Positions 20,201-32,725 of a stretch of DNA of 64,000 nucleotides are shown here, one piece after another. The stretch spans positions 18,090,717-18,154,716 of the forward strand of contig OY727098.1 of the NCBI GenBank assembly GCA_963402885.1, read 5' to 3'. The translations under genes were made by a program, and so were the position numbers. The DNA comes from Antedon bifida (lineage: Eukaryota; Echinodermata; Crinoidea; Comatulida; Antedonidae). The notes below the pieces were generated by a model that had not been told where the DNA came from, made no database searches, and worked only from the letters and a program-made list of their open reading frames with translations. Position 1 is the stretch's first letter. The number at the start of each line of letters is the position of its first letter.

Positions 20201-23200
20201 ACCATACCTGAAAACCGACTGGTTACTCAATTGGCAGCCTAAGATTGGTTTATTTTTAATTTGTTTTGCCATACTTCACTTTTCCAACCTTTTGTGATTT
20301 TTAGTTATACTGTACCATAAAACTCTTACTTACTTTTTCAGATATTTTGTTGCGCCCACCATTGGAAGCATTAAATTCATGGTCAGTGGTTGTCATGTGA
20401 AACGCCAAGATGGTAAAATCGATGAAGCGTGTCCCCTGAACATAACCACACGTGCAAATGCATTACCAATGAACGTAGGCTCAGTATACTGTAACTCGTC
20501 CGCAGTAAAGGATGATGGTGAATGCCAAATAGACGTCCAATATCCAGAGACTAAAGTGTGGTATTATTTATTGGTGGAGGTTTCCGAGCCAATACCTGTG
20601 AATCAAAGTGTGATTTTTAATGTTACCCTACAAGCCACAGGTAAGAGAAATATTTAGGTGTTTCGCATATACAAAAAATCATAACACAAAAATAGCACCC
20701 AGAAACAAAAGAAAGTCTATCGTCTGAAATAGTTTTTTTTCAAATATCTCTTTGGGCTTGATGTTATTGAATTGCCCTGGTTTGTTTGTTTGTCTGTCTG
20801 TTTGTGTGTTTGTCTGTTAGAAGGATTATGTCAAAACTACTAAACAGATTTTAATTGCTCTTCTTTTTATTATCTTTTATTGTTTATAAATAAAGATCTC
20901 TGATAGCTACTAAAATTAAATTATTTGATAATCGTGATGAAAAATTAAAAATCCTTTTTATTCTTTTTTTTTTTCAGTTTGTCAAAATAATAAATACTAC
21001 ACAAACTATCAGGCTGAAGGGTACAGTGCAAGAACAGATGTGAAAATGTTTAAGGATATTATGGACTTGTACCTTTACAATGTACAGTATGAAGTGTCAT
21101 CCTCTGACGACCTGGACACAGGTGGAATGCAGTGCCCAGAGGTCATCCAGTTAGAGTCACATGACCTGTCTTCTATTTTTAACATTGCTTTTTACGGAAC
21201 TACAGGGAATGGTACAAACCTATATCAATTTAGTTTTGACAAACCTCTAATCACCTCGTTGGAAGTAAGACCTTTCATTGATATTGGTGGCACTCTCAAG
21301 ATATATGCTGGAGTATTTGATACAGAGGTAATATCTGAGATATCTTTTAATCATCTCTTCACTTTTAATCATCTATTTTCTTGAATTCTGGCCCATAATT
21401 CTTCTATAGACTGCTTCCCTAAGCTTTGGTCTCAATTACCTTCCTCTTTACGTCAATTAGCTGTTACTGAATCTTTTCCTCATCTTTTATCATCTATTGA
21501 CTCTTTCCTTCATAATAATTATCTTTAATTATTTTATTTTTGCATATTTAATTCAATTTCATAATATAAAAATAACGCTTCGAAATATAACGAGTCGAAA
21601 CGTCGTTCTTTTTTAAGCGTTATTTTTATATTATGTATTTACAATAAACGTACCCTCATTCTTAATTCAATTTATTTTGTATATAATAATTGTAATATTC
21701 ATCGCTTAATACTTTATTTGTTTATAACATTATATATTTATTTTAGTTCATGAGACTGCTGACTCTTGTATTTACAGTAATCTTATTTACTTTAACAGTC
21801 CCTGACCAATTCATCTCTGTATATTTTATCTTATGGTTTGTTGGTCAAATAAATAAATGAAATGAAATTTTGTATTGGATTTGATAAAATATAGTAATAG
21901 GGTTGTACCTTTCTGTCTTGGGAAAGTGTGGAGGGGTTCTGCCATAGTAAAAACAGTTTTAAAAAGGGGGTTTTAACTAGGATTATATACTTATAAGTGT
22001 TCTGGTACAGAGATCTACAAAGAGAACCTTTCTGTGAAGGAATGAAGCATGTTTAGCTATAATGGCAGAAATAGTGGGTATATTATAGATACATTTATAT
22101 AAAATCTTAAAAACCTCAAACTATTACTAAATAATATAAATCAGTTTATTAAACCCAAAAAATATAAAAACATTCCATATCAAAAATCAAAATATCCACC
22201 AAACAGCAAGTAAGTCAATGCGCTGATTCAATATTAATATTATTCATTTCCTTATTTCATAATTTTATCTTTTCTTTCCGGCTGTTTACCTTATATTTTG
22301 ATTTACCATAATTTTTAATTTTGTACTTGTTTAGATATTCAATTCTTTTATTTCCCTTGTTTTTTTGGCTTTTTAAATTTATGATGTAATAACTTTATTA
22401 TTTAGTTTCATTTTCCTTTTCAGATGAATAGTACCGATGCTCTATCAATAAAGCTATGCTTGCATAGAAATACGCTACCACCTATCACTGATGATGGAGA
22501 AATAGACTGTCCCAGCGAAAACATATTATACTTAAATAATACTGACTTAGAAGATACATGGTTTGTTCCATTTCCTGAATCAGGGACATGGTATATATCT
22601 GCGTCGGCACAATGCGACGATGATGAGTAAGTTTCGTATTTAGAATGTGTTTTTTTGCCATCCACAAATCCATCATCCATTTTTAAAAGTTTTTAAAAAT
22701 TTAAAATAAATCAAAACAACTTGACTCACCAAAATTGTGTATGGCAGCTTTTCATATTTTGTCCAAGATGCATCATCAGGCCAACTGAGATATAATATTA
22801 AATGAATAGAGTTCATTGACCTGTGACCGGATGTTAAGGTCACAGGGGGAAGGTAAAACCTCTTTGGAAATGAATGAAGTGAAACATTACCACACATAAT
22901 TATGTAAAGTTCAGTTGTTTTGATAGTATCTACCTGGATGAATGACAGCTTCCATAATCAAACATTTTTCAAGTTTTAAATAATATAGTAAAAGTTAAGC
23001 CCCTCTTTTGCGACTTAACATGTGGTATGGTTCTATAGGTGTCCCTAGGGTTCTATGGTTTGTGCTTCATTGAATTTTGAGTGCAATCAAGTAAAAGTTG
23101 AGTTTAGGCCATCACTTTTAAAATAAGTTTCAATAAATCACATTCCAAGTAATTTCCTCCCATGCGTTAAAGTTGATGATGTAAAATTTACATTGCAACC

Positions 23201-25734
23201 TAATTATTGGTAATTAATTATTATTATTAATCCTATTTTCTTTGTAGAGATGAGATGGATTGTGAGGGTGATATATTCTTAACATTGGATATTCATTTAA
23301 TTCCTTGCATCAATGATTGTGGAGACTATGGCACCTGTCATGTTGGTTATGATGCTGGTCTTTCATATGCTTATTGCACCTGCAAAAATGGTAAGAATTC
23401 TTGAAACAAAAGTTGATGACCTACGACCTAGCAACTACTATTAATTCATTTGATTTCTTGGTCCGACAACACAATATGCATTAGGTCCTAGTTCATTGCA
23501 AGAAGAAAATATTGCTCTTCTATCTAAAGCTCTGTCTACACTATCAAACTTTATGTGACAAAAAATGTGTCCATATATGATGTCATATCACTACCATATT
23601 TAAGCATATCACTACCATATTTGGGCACGTCACACTTTTTTTGTGAAACTAAAAAATTGTCTTTCTTTTGCAGATTATCATGGCTGGGGCTGTACCGATG
23701 ATTCTGAGGCCTGGTCAAGGACTTATTTCCTAGTGCAAGTGTTACTGTTGACTCTTAGTAATTTATTCTTCATTCCATCAATTATTTTGGCCATCCACAG
23801 GAGGTTCTTTCCAGAGGCTGTTGTGTATTTCTGCACAATGTTTTTTTCAACCGTAAGTATCTTTTTCTAAAGTTCTGTCTACACTATCAAACTTTATGTG
23901 ACAAAAAAATGTGATGTGCCCATATGGACATGATGATGTCATATCACTACTCATATCATTACCATATTTGGGCACATAACACTTTTTTTGTCAAACTAGT
24001 TTGATAGTGTAGATAGAGCTATCTACTGTTATCCAAGGATTGCCAATAGCATTTAATGACTGTTTATAATTTTGCAATGTTTGCCATACTATTTTTAGAG
24101 TCGAATAGTTGCTAAATGTTATCATACCATAACAGCAGCAATAACAAAGACATGATGTAGCATCTTTCTGAGTCCTAGTCCCTTTTTGGTTCACAGTAGA
24201 ACCCCTCCTTTAGGACAATATTATTAAGAGGAAACAAAGGGCAGTAGATATTTTAGCATTATACAGTCAACCCCTATTAAGGGGACACCTTCCTGTGAAA
24301 CAAATGAAAGAGAATATATGTTTAACCATTACAGCCAACCCCTATTTAGGAACACTTTGATAAGTCCCTCTCAATAGAAGTTCTACTGTATATGAGTTTC
24401 CAAACAAAATGCATCTTGTTATAACCTAATTTTAGTGCTTTTTCAAGTATTATATGAAATAACAAATGAAATATCACGCAGAAAGTATCACTTTATTTTT
24501 TCACATTTTTTACCTAGTTTTACCATGCTTGTGACGCTGGCAATTTTTGTATAATGGACTATAACACACACCAATACTGTGACTTCTACGCATCGTTTAT
24601 GGCTATATTTTGTACACTTCTTTGTATGGCTAAATTACCAGACAGCTTAAAGCAGACCTTTACAATGTTAGGTAAGTTTTAAAGAAATTGTAACGATTTA
24701 CAATACTAAGAGTATTATTAGCATTATTAGTATTATTGGCAATAGCACAATTAACAGTTATAGGAAAATGAAACTTTTATATAATTGTACTGAACTTTTT
24801 GATTGTTATGTACTTGGTTTGATTTATTCCAGCTGTGTTTGGAATCACCGTAGGTGTCAACTACAACAGGTTTAGTTTGTGGGCGGCACTAGTTCCCACC
24901 GTCACAGCCCTGGTGATAGTGATTGTATCATGGGTAAGTGGTAGGGTATTAATTAATAATGGTGTTAATGTATGCGTTCAGTAAAGCACTTTAAGGCTAT
25001 GTTAGTTAAAAGTACTGGGATAGTATTTGTGGCTAGTTGTAAAAACTTTGAACCACATAAATTAATAAAAAATTTAATTAAAATTAATTGCACAGCCATG
25101 AAAGAAATTCAACTTTTGAACTTACTTACTTTTTATTAATAATAAAAATAATGATATTTTTATATTGTGTATAAGAAAGGGAAATTGGCATGGTGTATTT
25201 CTAATTTAAAGTTTTCTATCGGCACAGATTGACATCGACAGTGTGCCTATTTTCATGTGCTGATAAGACAAAGCATGGTCGACGTTGTCGGTAGAAAATA
25301 ATTTTTTACACTCACATTCCAGCAGATCTACTTACTTACTCTAACTTACATGCATGGTCGACTGTGCCAATAGCCTAATTTTAAGAATATTGAAATATTG
25401 ATTTTAGAGGTGATTAAATGTGGATTTATTTTTACAGAGTTACCAGTGCCGTAGACTAAAAGCATGCTACCCTTCGAAGAAGCTGTGGTTGACTCGACTG
25501 TTACCAGGATTGTGCCTAGCTGGTATCGGCTTTCTATTGTACGCGCTTCTGGAGAGAGAAGACAATTATCAATATATCCATAGTATTTGGCATGCGTTCA
25601 TGGCAGTCGGCATTCTGTTTCTTTTACCGACACAAACAAAAAAGAATGATGAACACGAGTTTCACATGGCAGAGCTGATGGATATATCAACTATACATGC
25701 AGAGTTAGTGGAGAATGAATCACCTGATTATTAG
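17295..25734 (+). CDS. PGAP6: PGAP6/TMEM8 family, EGF-like and CREST-domain membrane protein
   Basis: The vertebrate homologue is a cell-surface GPI-specific phospholipase A2 that sheds GPI-anchored proteins. Exons are 17295-17358, 18198-18378, 18620-18818, 19676-19809, 20342-20640, 20978-21327, 22424-22626, 23248-23390, 23674-23852, 24518-24671, 24833-24933 and 25438-25734. All phases join, giving 767 residues, close to human PGAP6. An N-terminal signal peptide (WHFGVLLLLIP) is followed by a Cys-containing ectodomain with several N-glycosylation sites. An EGF-like module (CINDCGDYGTC...CTCKN...GWGC) sits around residues 490-533. A multi-helix CREST hydrolase domain follows, with the conserved Ser, FYHACD and YIHSIWH positions, the Ser/His/Asp/His set of that superfamily. 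TMEM8B is an alternative orthology. Introns carry many MITEs and a LINE stub. Confidence 0.93.
17424..17597. mobile_element. ataaacgc-family element, second copy
   Basis: Short relative of 526-778 in PGAP6 intron 1. It contains gaataaacgc and gaataaatgcc words and ends in aaataaatacggtaat. Confidence 0.4.
18425..18577 (+). mobile_element. SINE-like element
   Basis: It ends in gtgctatataaatgtcgc followed by an attacattacatt tail, the usual form of 3' SINE ends with short tandem tails. It lies in PGAP6 intron 2. Confidence 0.45.
18829..19102. mobile_element. MITE with ctatacgacccc termini
   Basis: Inverted repeats of about 30 bp, ctatacgacccc...gtgcgtcat on the left and atgacgcac...gggtcgtatag on the right. 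The interior repeats catgacgcacc words. It begins about 10 bp after the PGAP6 exon 3 splice donor. Confidence 0.65.
19191..19357. mobile_element. foldback MITE, family 1, copy b
   Basis: Complete copy with taaagctctgtctacac and gtagacagagctttaa ends. PGAP6 intron 3. Confidence 0.85.
19358..19488. mobile_element. MITE, aagcttggttccc family, copy a
   Basis: The left end gctgggttcacacttggatgc pairs with the right end gcatccaagtgggaaccaagc. Between the arms are caacgcaa and ttgcgta words. It adjoins family 1 copy b. A relative lies at 57238-57445. Confidence 0.6.
20013..20175. mobile_element. foldback MITE, family 1, copy c
   Basis: The left end is intact; the right end has decayed (tgagtgtaaactttag). 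PGAP6 intron 4. Confidence 0.75.
21421..21528 (+). mobile_element. LINE reverse transcriptase C-terminal stub
   Basis: The short open frame KLWSQLPSSLRQL...SSIDSFLHNNYL-stop matches the LWNSLPxxLR...F tail typical of CR1/Jockey-like reverse transcriptases. It is 5'-truncated, as dead LINE copies usually are, and lies in PGAP6 intron 6. A hairpin follows at 21558-21639, with arms around ataatataaaaataacgctt. Confidence 0.5.
23524..23647. mobile_element. foldback MITE, family 1, copy d
   Basis: The left arm is complete and the right arm is truncated near the PGAP6 exon 9 acceptor, so the element edge merges with the 3' splice region. Confidence 0.75.
23867..24022. mobile_element. foldback MITE, family 1, copy e
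   Basis: Complete copy starting about 15 bp after the PGAP6 exon 9 donor, so exon 9 is bracketed by two members of the family. Confidence 0.85.
24195..24390. mobile_element. inverted-repeat element, family 3, copy a
   Basis: The start is cagtagaacccctcctt, with internal cccctattaaggggacacc, and the end is gttctactgta. PGAP6 intron 9. Confidence 0.6.
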
Positions 25735-26394
25735 TAGCCAATCAAAGAAATGTATTTAAAGTTCTATTGGAGAAAAATGACAAATGTGTGGTGAGAATAG
25801 AAAGTGAATGAAAAGTGTGAATAGACAACAAGTGTGAATAGACAAGTTGAAATGTGCTGTATAATTCAATACATAGATAGTGTAGTGTATTTATTAAATC
25901 AATGTGATTTACAGTGTGTTCCTCTAGCATTCCTCTTGTGATTTTTAAAAGACACGAAAGTTCAATGACCTTAATATTGATTTGTTTATGATTTAGTAGT
26001 TATATAATTTTAGTAAACTTTTCATAATTTTCTATTTGTTTTACAGTTTATTCATAAAAAAATGGAAAATTATCTACACTTTATATGCAGATTTTATTTA
26101 AAATTGCTATGCACTAGTTATATTGTTTACATTTGTAACTTTGCATAAATACATGTTTTTCTTCATATTTAATTTTTAAAAAACGATTAATTTAGTTGTT
26201 TTATAATTTAACTACTAAGATAAGGTAGTATATGTGGACAAAGCTTAACAACTGGCAATATCGTTATGGTGCATGTTAGATAGGTTCTAGATTTGCTTTA
26301 CCTCATTCATTAAAAAACCAAAATGTATACTCCTACTTGGACACATTCACATTTTGTATTAGCAGGAAAGAGTGACATTACAACTGGTATTAGT

Positions 26395-26930
26395 CATTCA
26401 TGAGCAGTTGTTCACATGTTGTAAGTCACCGATCATGAGCAACTACTCGTTCACGACAGGCTAGATTAATGTCAGTCAGTTTTCAATAAACCCATTACAT
26501 GTTTTCCATCACTTATGAGTGACTCATATAAAGTACTGTAGGTCATGTTCAAACAGTGTTGTAAGTCACTCATGAGCAACTACTCATCCATGACAGGCTA
26601 GGATAGATTAATATCAGTTTTCATTAAACCCATTCATGAGTACATTTACATGTTTTCCATCACTTATGAGTGACTCATATAAAGTACTGTAGGTCATGTT
26701 CACATGTTATAAGTCACTCATGAGCAACTACTCATCCATGACCGGCTAGGATAGATTAATGTCAGTCACTTTCAATAAACCCATTTAAGAGTACCTTTAC
26801 ATGTTTTCCATCACTTATGAGTGACTCATGAGTACTGTACAGTAGGTGTTTACATGTTATAAGTCACTCATAACTGACTAACTCATGAGCAATTCACATT
26901 TAAGTTACTTGCTCACAAGCAACTTGCTAT
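26395..26930. repeat. tandem repeat, period about 136-150 bp, 3-4 copies
   Basis: Each unit has cactcatgagcaactactc, a gacaggctagga segment, and cacttatgagtgactcat. The tcatgag/ctcatga words are self-complementary. The fourth copy is degenerate. Confidence 0.8.
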
Positions 26931-27039
26931 GAGCAGGTGTTTAATACTGTATTAATACAAGACATATACTGTAGTCATAACTACCTGTACACTCATTTCA
27001 AAGTTGCTGAATGGCAGGATAATGATAATTAAAATACAG

Positions 27040-27192
27040 TTAGAGTAGAACCCCTCCTTTAAGACACCCAAGGGAACACTTTGATGTGAAACGAATGAGG
27101 CAATTATGTTTGAACACTACATCCAACCTCTAATCAGGGGACACTTTATTAGGTCCCAAAGGTGTCTGCTTAATAGGGGGTCCAACTGTGAT
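27040..27192. mobile_element. inverted-repeat element, family 3, copy b
   Basis: The left end is agtagaacccctccttt, with a central aggggacacttt, and the right end is ataggggg with degenerate flanks. Confidence 0.55.
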
Positions 27193-28436
27193 CATACATT
27201 TTATTTATAAACTTTTTTAATAAAAAAAATTGGTGCTTTTAAACTATTGTTGATATTAGATATTATAATTAATCTGTTCAAATAATTGAATAATCTCAAT
27301 ACATTTTCTAATTTATGGTAATGTGAAAATAGCAATAGGCCTATATGTACTTGTAACAGGTGTAAAAATAGTGTTACAGGTGTAAAAATAGTGTTTCAGC
27401 ATTATCACTGTGTGCTTTAGTGTTTCTCTACATTTTAGTACGTTATACAAATATATACTCTAGTTTTCATTTCATATTATTTATTAAGCTTTTATAGTTT
27501 CCTCATGTCCATTATCATTTTATGTACATCCAGACTACTCTAAGACTTTATTGATATTTATAATACAATCAAATGAATTCCATTAAACTATCAAGCATAG
27601 AGTACAGTAAGTTAGTTTTACCTAAATAACATTATCTAGTCTTAAGATTAACACATTTGCAAAATAAATATTCAATCTCAATTGTTGCATTTGATGTGTA
27701 TTTTATTTGCAAATACTTTAGTACAAAACAAACCGATATATGACTAAAATTAATTAAGTTTTTAAAATTATAAACAGAGTTTTGTAACATTGCAAACTAG
27801 CAATCAAAGTAGCACATAAACAACTAGAGAGTTGGAACCTTGGCCTAGCATAGTGGCTTAAGTATTTCCTAACAGGAATTCATTTTGGAATACTTTATCT
27901 TTGATGGCTATTGTATTAGAACTTAGAAGTAAGAATATGTTTAACAATTTTTTCATAAAATTTATAATATACACTAAGGCCATCAATATCATACCTTGTA
28001 TAAAATATGTAATAATGGTGGGAGCAAACACTATGAGATGAATTAAAACATGCTATGGTGTAAGCACCATAATCAATAAGATTGATAATAAATTATTTAA
28101 AAAGTTTTGGTCAATTATTTGTAAGGCTGTAGCGAGCATGACTGCCTAATCTGGAATTTTCACCATCCCATCCCTGGAACATATACTTACTCGTATATAC
28201 AGTAATTTATAGTAATAATGATTTAAAAAAAATTTTGCTGTTTTAACCTCATGCTGTGACCCTAATTTGTTTTCTTTGATAAACCAGCCTAAAATTGATT
28301 GTTTATTAATATTGCTTCATTAAAATTCATCTAAAGACTGAGGTAGCTGGAACCCCTTGCATATGTACTACATGCTATCTTTGTTAAAGCTAAGATTAGG
28401 AATCCATTTGTTTTAATTGCCTTTGAAAAAACTAGC

Positions 28437-28542
28437 TACACTAGAACCCCTATTAAGGGGACACCTTCGGGACCCAACAAAGTATATTTCACAGGAAAGT
28501 CCCTTTAATAGGTGTTCCCTTAAAGGAGAGGTTCTATTGTAG
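28437..28542. mobile_element. inverted-repeat element, family 3, copy c
   Basis: A compact copy, ctagaacccctattaagggg to gagaggttctattgtag, 32 bp beyond the FBXW9 stop codon. It therefore probably lies in the FBXW9 3' untranslated region. Confidence 0.65.
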
Positions 28543-28573
28543 TTTAACATATTGCACAATCTGTTTGGAGGTT

Positions 28574-31500
28574 TCAGAATGACTTTGGTCGCCATATACC
28601 GCATGTAAAATCGCTGCAGCCACAAGCTAAGACGCCATTTAGATAGTGTAGGTCTGTCAACTCTTGCAACTGCTCATCAATGGTGGTCAATTCAGACACA
28701 GGATGACATGGTGACAACACCTGTAAAGTAGAATAATGGTGTGAATATAAATATAATTTATAAAATTGTAGAAAACTTCAATGAAGACTGTAATAATTAA
28801 ATCACCATCTCTAAACAATAATTATACAAATAATGAATGTTTATGTGGGTTGAATAGGGAGAATTATTTCATAAGTTGAAAGGTTAACTGTTCTATTTAA
28901 TGAGGTGGAGTCCAGTTGAATAGAACAGTACAAAACATTCATTATTTGTTTTATTTACATGTTTACTATTCTAGAGTAAACTTTTGTTTAATTAATCGGC
29001 CGATTACATCTCAAATCGAATGTCGTGAGCTACCCAGTCGGATTTTGGCCGCAAGAGCAGAGAAGTTACTTTACCTTTAATGTTTTATCAGTGGCTGCTG
29101 TGATAATGCAGCCAGTGTTGTTAGTTATACCTGTGATCTTGCCATTATGTCCTATATTATAATTCTGAAATGAAAAATTAAATCTTAATCTTAGAAACTA
29201 TGATGATTTTGATGGCGATTCAAAGATAGAAAACAACAACAAAACATCAAACTTTTTTGACAAATAAAGTTTGATAGTGTAGACAAGGCTTAATATAGTA
29301 ATGGTTACCTGAACAATGTCAAACTTTCCATATGTTGGGTCAAGAACATTAATTTCACCATTGCGAAGTCCGGTCCACAGTTGACCGTTAGAGTAGGACA
29401 TACTCATTGGAAAAGCCTCCATCTGTAGATTATAATTGTTAAGATATTTCAACTATTGCTCAATTCAGTTTATACATTGAACAAATAAAAGTATGAAACA
29501 TGCATTATGGTGTGCATTGAACAATATCCACCCTTTTGAACTGAAGACACAAAGGTGTAAAACTACAATTACTACAAAGTGTTTAAAAATGTTAGTACTG
29601 TAACCTAGGCTATGAATATTGAAAAAAACCTTAGGATATGGGGTTAGGGTTATAATGTATATTATAATTTTATCATAATTACCGTAATATGCAAATATAC
29701 GCCTGGAGTCAGTTGGTTAAACATAAAGTACTACAGTTTTTTAAACGTACTAAGGAGTTTTTTAAACTGTAGGCCTAAGGCTGGTTCCCTACATTGTCTC
29801 AGCTGTTGAACCAGGTGGTGTTAAATTTTGAAGGGTCAGGGTCAAAGATCAAGGTCCACAAAAAAAAAAGAAATAAAAAAATAATAATAAAAAAAAAAAA
29901 ACCTCAGCGGGACTTGAACCAGCGATCTCAACTGTGAGAGGCTGGATACATAACCATTACACCAAACGCTCATCCACAACTTTGTAGTGTGCAGTTAGCC
30001 TATTTACACAAAAAAATTTTTTTTAAATATTTTCCGTGGACATTTTATGTAGGGGAATTTTACAGTAGGCGGAGGTTTGTACTCTGGGAGTACCCTCTAG
30101 TTATGTATGTAATTAATGTTTTTTTATAAACCAGGTATACATACATATATATGCTTAAAAATACATTAGAAAAAGTTACCTTGATTTTCTTGAGTAGGCG
30201 ATTGGCTCTCCTGTCGTACACACCGATTGTATTATCTTCACTGCCACTCACGATGTAATGTTCATCCGCTGACAAACACAAAACGGGCTTCTTGTGATGA
30301 TGAAGCTTGGAAATCAAAGCATCGGCTAAAAATGTGGAGAATTAACTAAATTTTAGTTAGTAATACAAATAAAATGAATTAGCAATCAATTTAAAAGGCA
30401 ATGGAAACAGGATATAAATACAAAAAAATACTGCAAATTATTTATTTCATATCTAGTGGTGACCTTTGACCTCTTTTATACAAGTCTTATTATATAATAA
30501 GGTTATATAATAAGGAGCTTTCTATTTGAGAGGACAGGCGACCTAGGAACAAGTTAGATCATGTTAATTCATTGATAGCATGCGGAGAAAATGAGGCGGG
30601 CTTCCTTGCTCTAGTCCTTCACACAGTTTGGTGGCTTGTAGGTCCAGATGATGACCTATGACACGTCAGTTTTTCACAAATATTATTATGATCACTTACT
30701 TCTTCTATCATACATATATATTTGCTTGTCGTATGATCCTGACATAACAACATCCTTTTGTAGTACTGGACATAGAAAAGCAGAACTACCTCTTAAAAAT
30801 AAAAAATACAAAATGTGGTCTTTCAATCAAGTTTTCAACCTAAATGTCTCTATTAAATCAAGTAAAAATTATAAAATTATACCTCAATTGACCAACTTTC
30901 TGGAAATCTGCCTCAATATCCCAGAAATTCAACCAGCAATCCCATGATGCCGAGCACAGTATATTATCAAATGAGGTCATTGACCACACCCATCCCTACA
31001 AATTTAAGTTATAACTTACAGTTACACAAAATATGAAATTACCTATATTCAGTATGTACTGGATAAAAAGTCGTACAAAAATATTGAAAATGCATTCATG
31101 CATAATCTACAGTAAGAATCAAATTAGAAGCAAGAATTCTTCAATCTCATAGGATTCTTAAAGTTCTGTCTACACTATCAAACGAGTTTGACCAACAAAG
31201 TGTGACATGCCCAAATATGGTAGTGATATGCTTAAATATGATAGTGATATGACATCATTATGTCCATATATCGGCACATCACATTTTTGTGTGTAGACAG
31301 AGCTTTAAACCATGTTAATCCCATTTTCTCATGATTAATAGAAACATATCTGATATATAAATTTAAAACACAGAAATTAAATTATTTATTATTTACTTAC
31401 TTTATGTGCTTGGATGGATTTCACAGAAGCACTTTCTGCTTTTGTTGTTTTACTTAATTTACGAAGGTCCCAAACATTCATAGTACGGTCACGAGACCCA

Positions 31501-32725
31501 GACACACATATATCACCATTCTGCAAAATAAAGTTTAAATTTTAAACAAAAGTATCTAGTGGTTAAGACAGGTGCACCGTAAACCATAGCCATAATATCA
31601 GCAAATGTTTAAGGCCCAACAATAGTTCAGATAAATTATAATGTGCAATGGTACAGATGAGAAAATAGGTGAGAGCAAACCAAGTTGATTTACCCAGAAT
31701 TTTCTGCTTGATATACCATACCATTGGACCACTGGACATTCATGTTATGTTAAAAGTTATTTTTACTTTAAAACTACATTTATAATTATTTGATATACCC
31801 TCATCTTTAGTCATTCTGAAAATATTTTTTTTCTATTTCTAGATATTTTCATATCATAGCATATTTTCAAATATATTAAAGCATTTACTGAATTCTCTTC
31901 CATTGTTTAATAAATAATGTTAAAAAAACATATTCACCTGCAACAGACACACAGAATCTACTGATGCTATATGTCCACAGTTTAAAGAATAAAAGTCCAT
32001 ATTTTCTTTATAATTACTCCATAATGAACAATCTTTCTCTATTTGGTAGCAGGCTTGACCCCAATCAAAATTACCATCATCAACTATAAGAAGAAAAACG
32101 CATTTGTATATCCTATCTCAATCTGGCTTAAGCTCAGTCTACACTATCAAACTAGTTTGATAAAAAGAAGTGTGATGTGCCCAAATACGGTAGTGATATT
32201 CCCAAATATGATACTATAGTGATATGACATCATCATGTCCATATATGGGCACATCACATTTGTTGTCACATAAAGTTTGATAGTGTAGACAGAGCTTAAG
32301 AGAGACCAATAATTCCATAGTACTGTACTAAGAAATACAGTATACATGTCTGAAACTGTTACATATGGGTGGTCCCTGAATAGGAGGGGTGCTACTGTAC
32401 CTGCTATGACTGGATACTGGCCTGTATATGTCTTCTTTATACGCATCTTCCATATAGCATCCTGAGAAACAAGTTTATGAAATCGCTTGCATACTAAACT
32501 TAATTTTCCAATTACGAACTTTGGGTCCAAAAAGCCCACGATGACGAGTAAGATTTCTGTAGGTAAAACTAACAAATGCAGAGGCTCATTTGTGGTAGGT
32601 ATTGGTGAAAGAGATGTATTTAAGTCATTTTCTTCTTCTTCATTGGGTTGGTCTTCAGTTTCTATTGATAACTGTCTGAGGGTTTCCGTAAAGGATGACT
32701 GTAGTGGTTTTTCTGACGATGTCAT
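28574..32725 (-). CDS. FBXW9: F-box/WD repeat-containing protein 9
   Basis: Predicted substrate receptor of an SCF (SKP1-CUL1-F-box) ubiquitin ligase; substrates are unknown from sequence. Exons are 32725-32401, 32083-31938, 31520-31401, 30995-30883, 30791-30700, 30325-30180, 29422-29309, 29164-29075 and 28720-28574. Phases agree throughout, giving 430 residues against about 458 in human. An acidic Ser/Glu-rich N-terminus is followed by the F-box at about residues 50-95 (LPTEILLVIVGFLDPKF...LVCKRF). Then comes the family linker with NFDWGQACYQIE and GHIASVDSVCLLQ, then WD repeats (CVSGSRDRTMNVWDL, CSASWDCWLNFWD, VMSGSYDKQIYMYD, IVSGSEDNTIGVYDRRAN and later degenerate blades). Exon order and motifs match FBXW9 rather than other FBXW proteins. 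Introns contain MITEs and a tRNA-like sequence. Confidence 0.94.
29253..29292. mobile_element. foldback MITE, family 1, fragment f
   Basis: Only the right arm, gtttgatagtgtagacaagg, is recognisable. FBXW9 intron 7. Confidence 0.6.
29894..29975 (-). ncRNA. tRNA-like sequence (tRNA pseudogene or SINE head)
   Basis: On the minus strand an A-box-like tggtgtaatggtta and a B-box ggttcaagtccc are correctly spaced, with CTCTCAC in the anticodon-loop position, as in tRNA-Glu(CTC). The anticodon and acceptor stems do not pair well and T-rich sequence follows. It is therefore more likely a pol III-derived repeat than a working tRNA. Confidence 0.5.
31157..31309. mobile_element. foldback MITE, family 1, copy g
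   Basis: Complete ends ttaaagttctgtctacac and gtgtagacagagctttaa. FBXW9 intron 3. Confidence 0.85.
32128..32299. mobile_element. foldback MITE, family 1, copy h
   Basis: Complete copy in FBXW9 intron 1. It supplies the spurious open frame that reads through the exon 1 donor. Confidence 0.85.

Larger units (their letters stand above)
25735..28573. other. intergenic region between convergent PGAP6 and FBXW9
   Basis: Contains the PGAP6 3' untranslated region, the 136-150 bp tandem repeat at 26395-26930 and two family 3 elements. No coding region seen. Confidence 0.6.

Noticed and set aside
29640-29660. ggttagggtta telomere-like words
   Set aside because: Only about two units, no array.
32147-32400. 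Read-through extension of FBXW9 exon 1
   Set aside because: It continues past a GT donor into a MITE; splicing to 32083 restores the conserved FDW segment.
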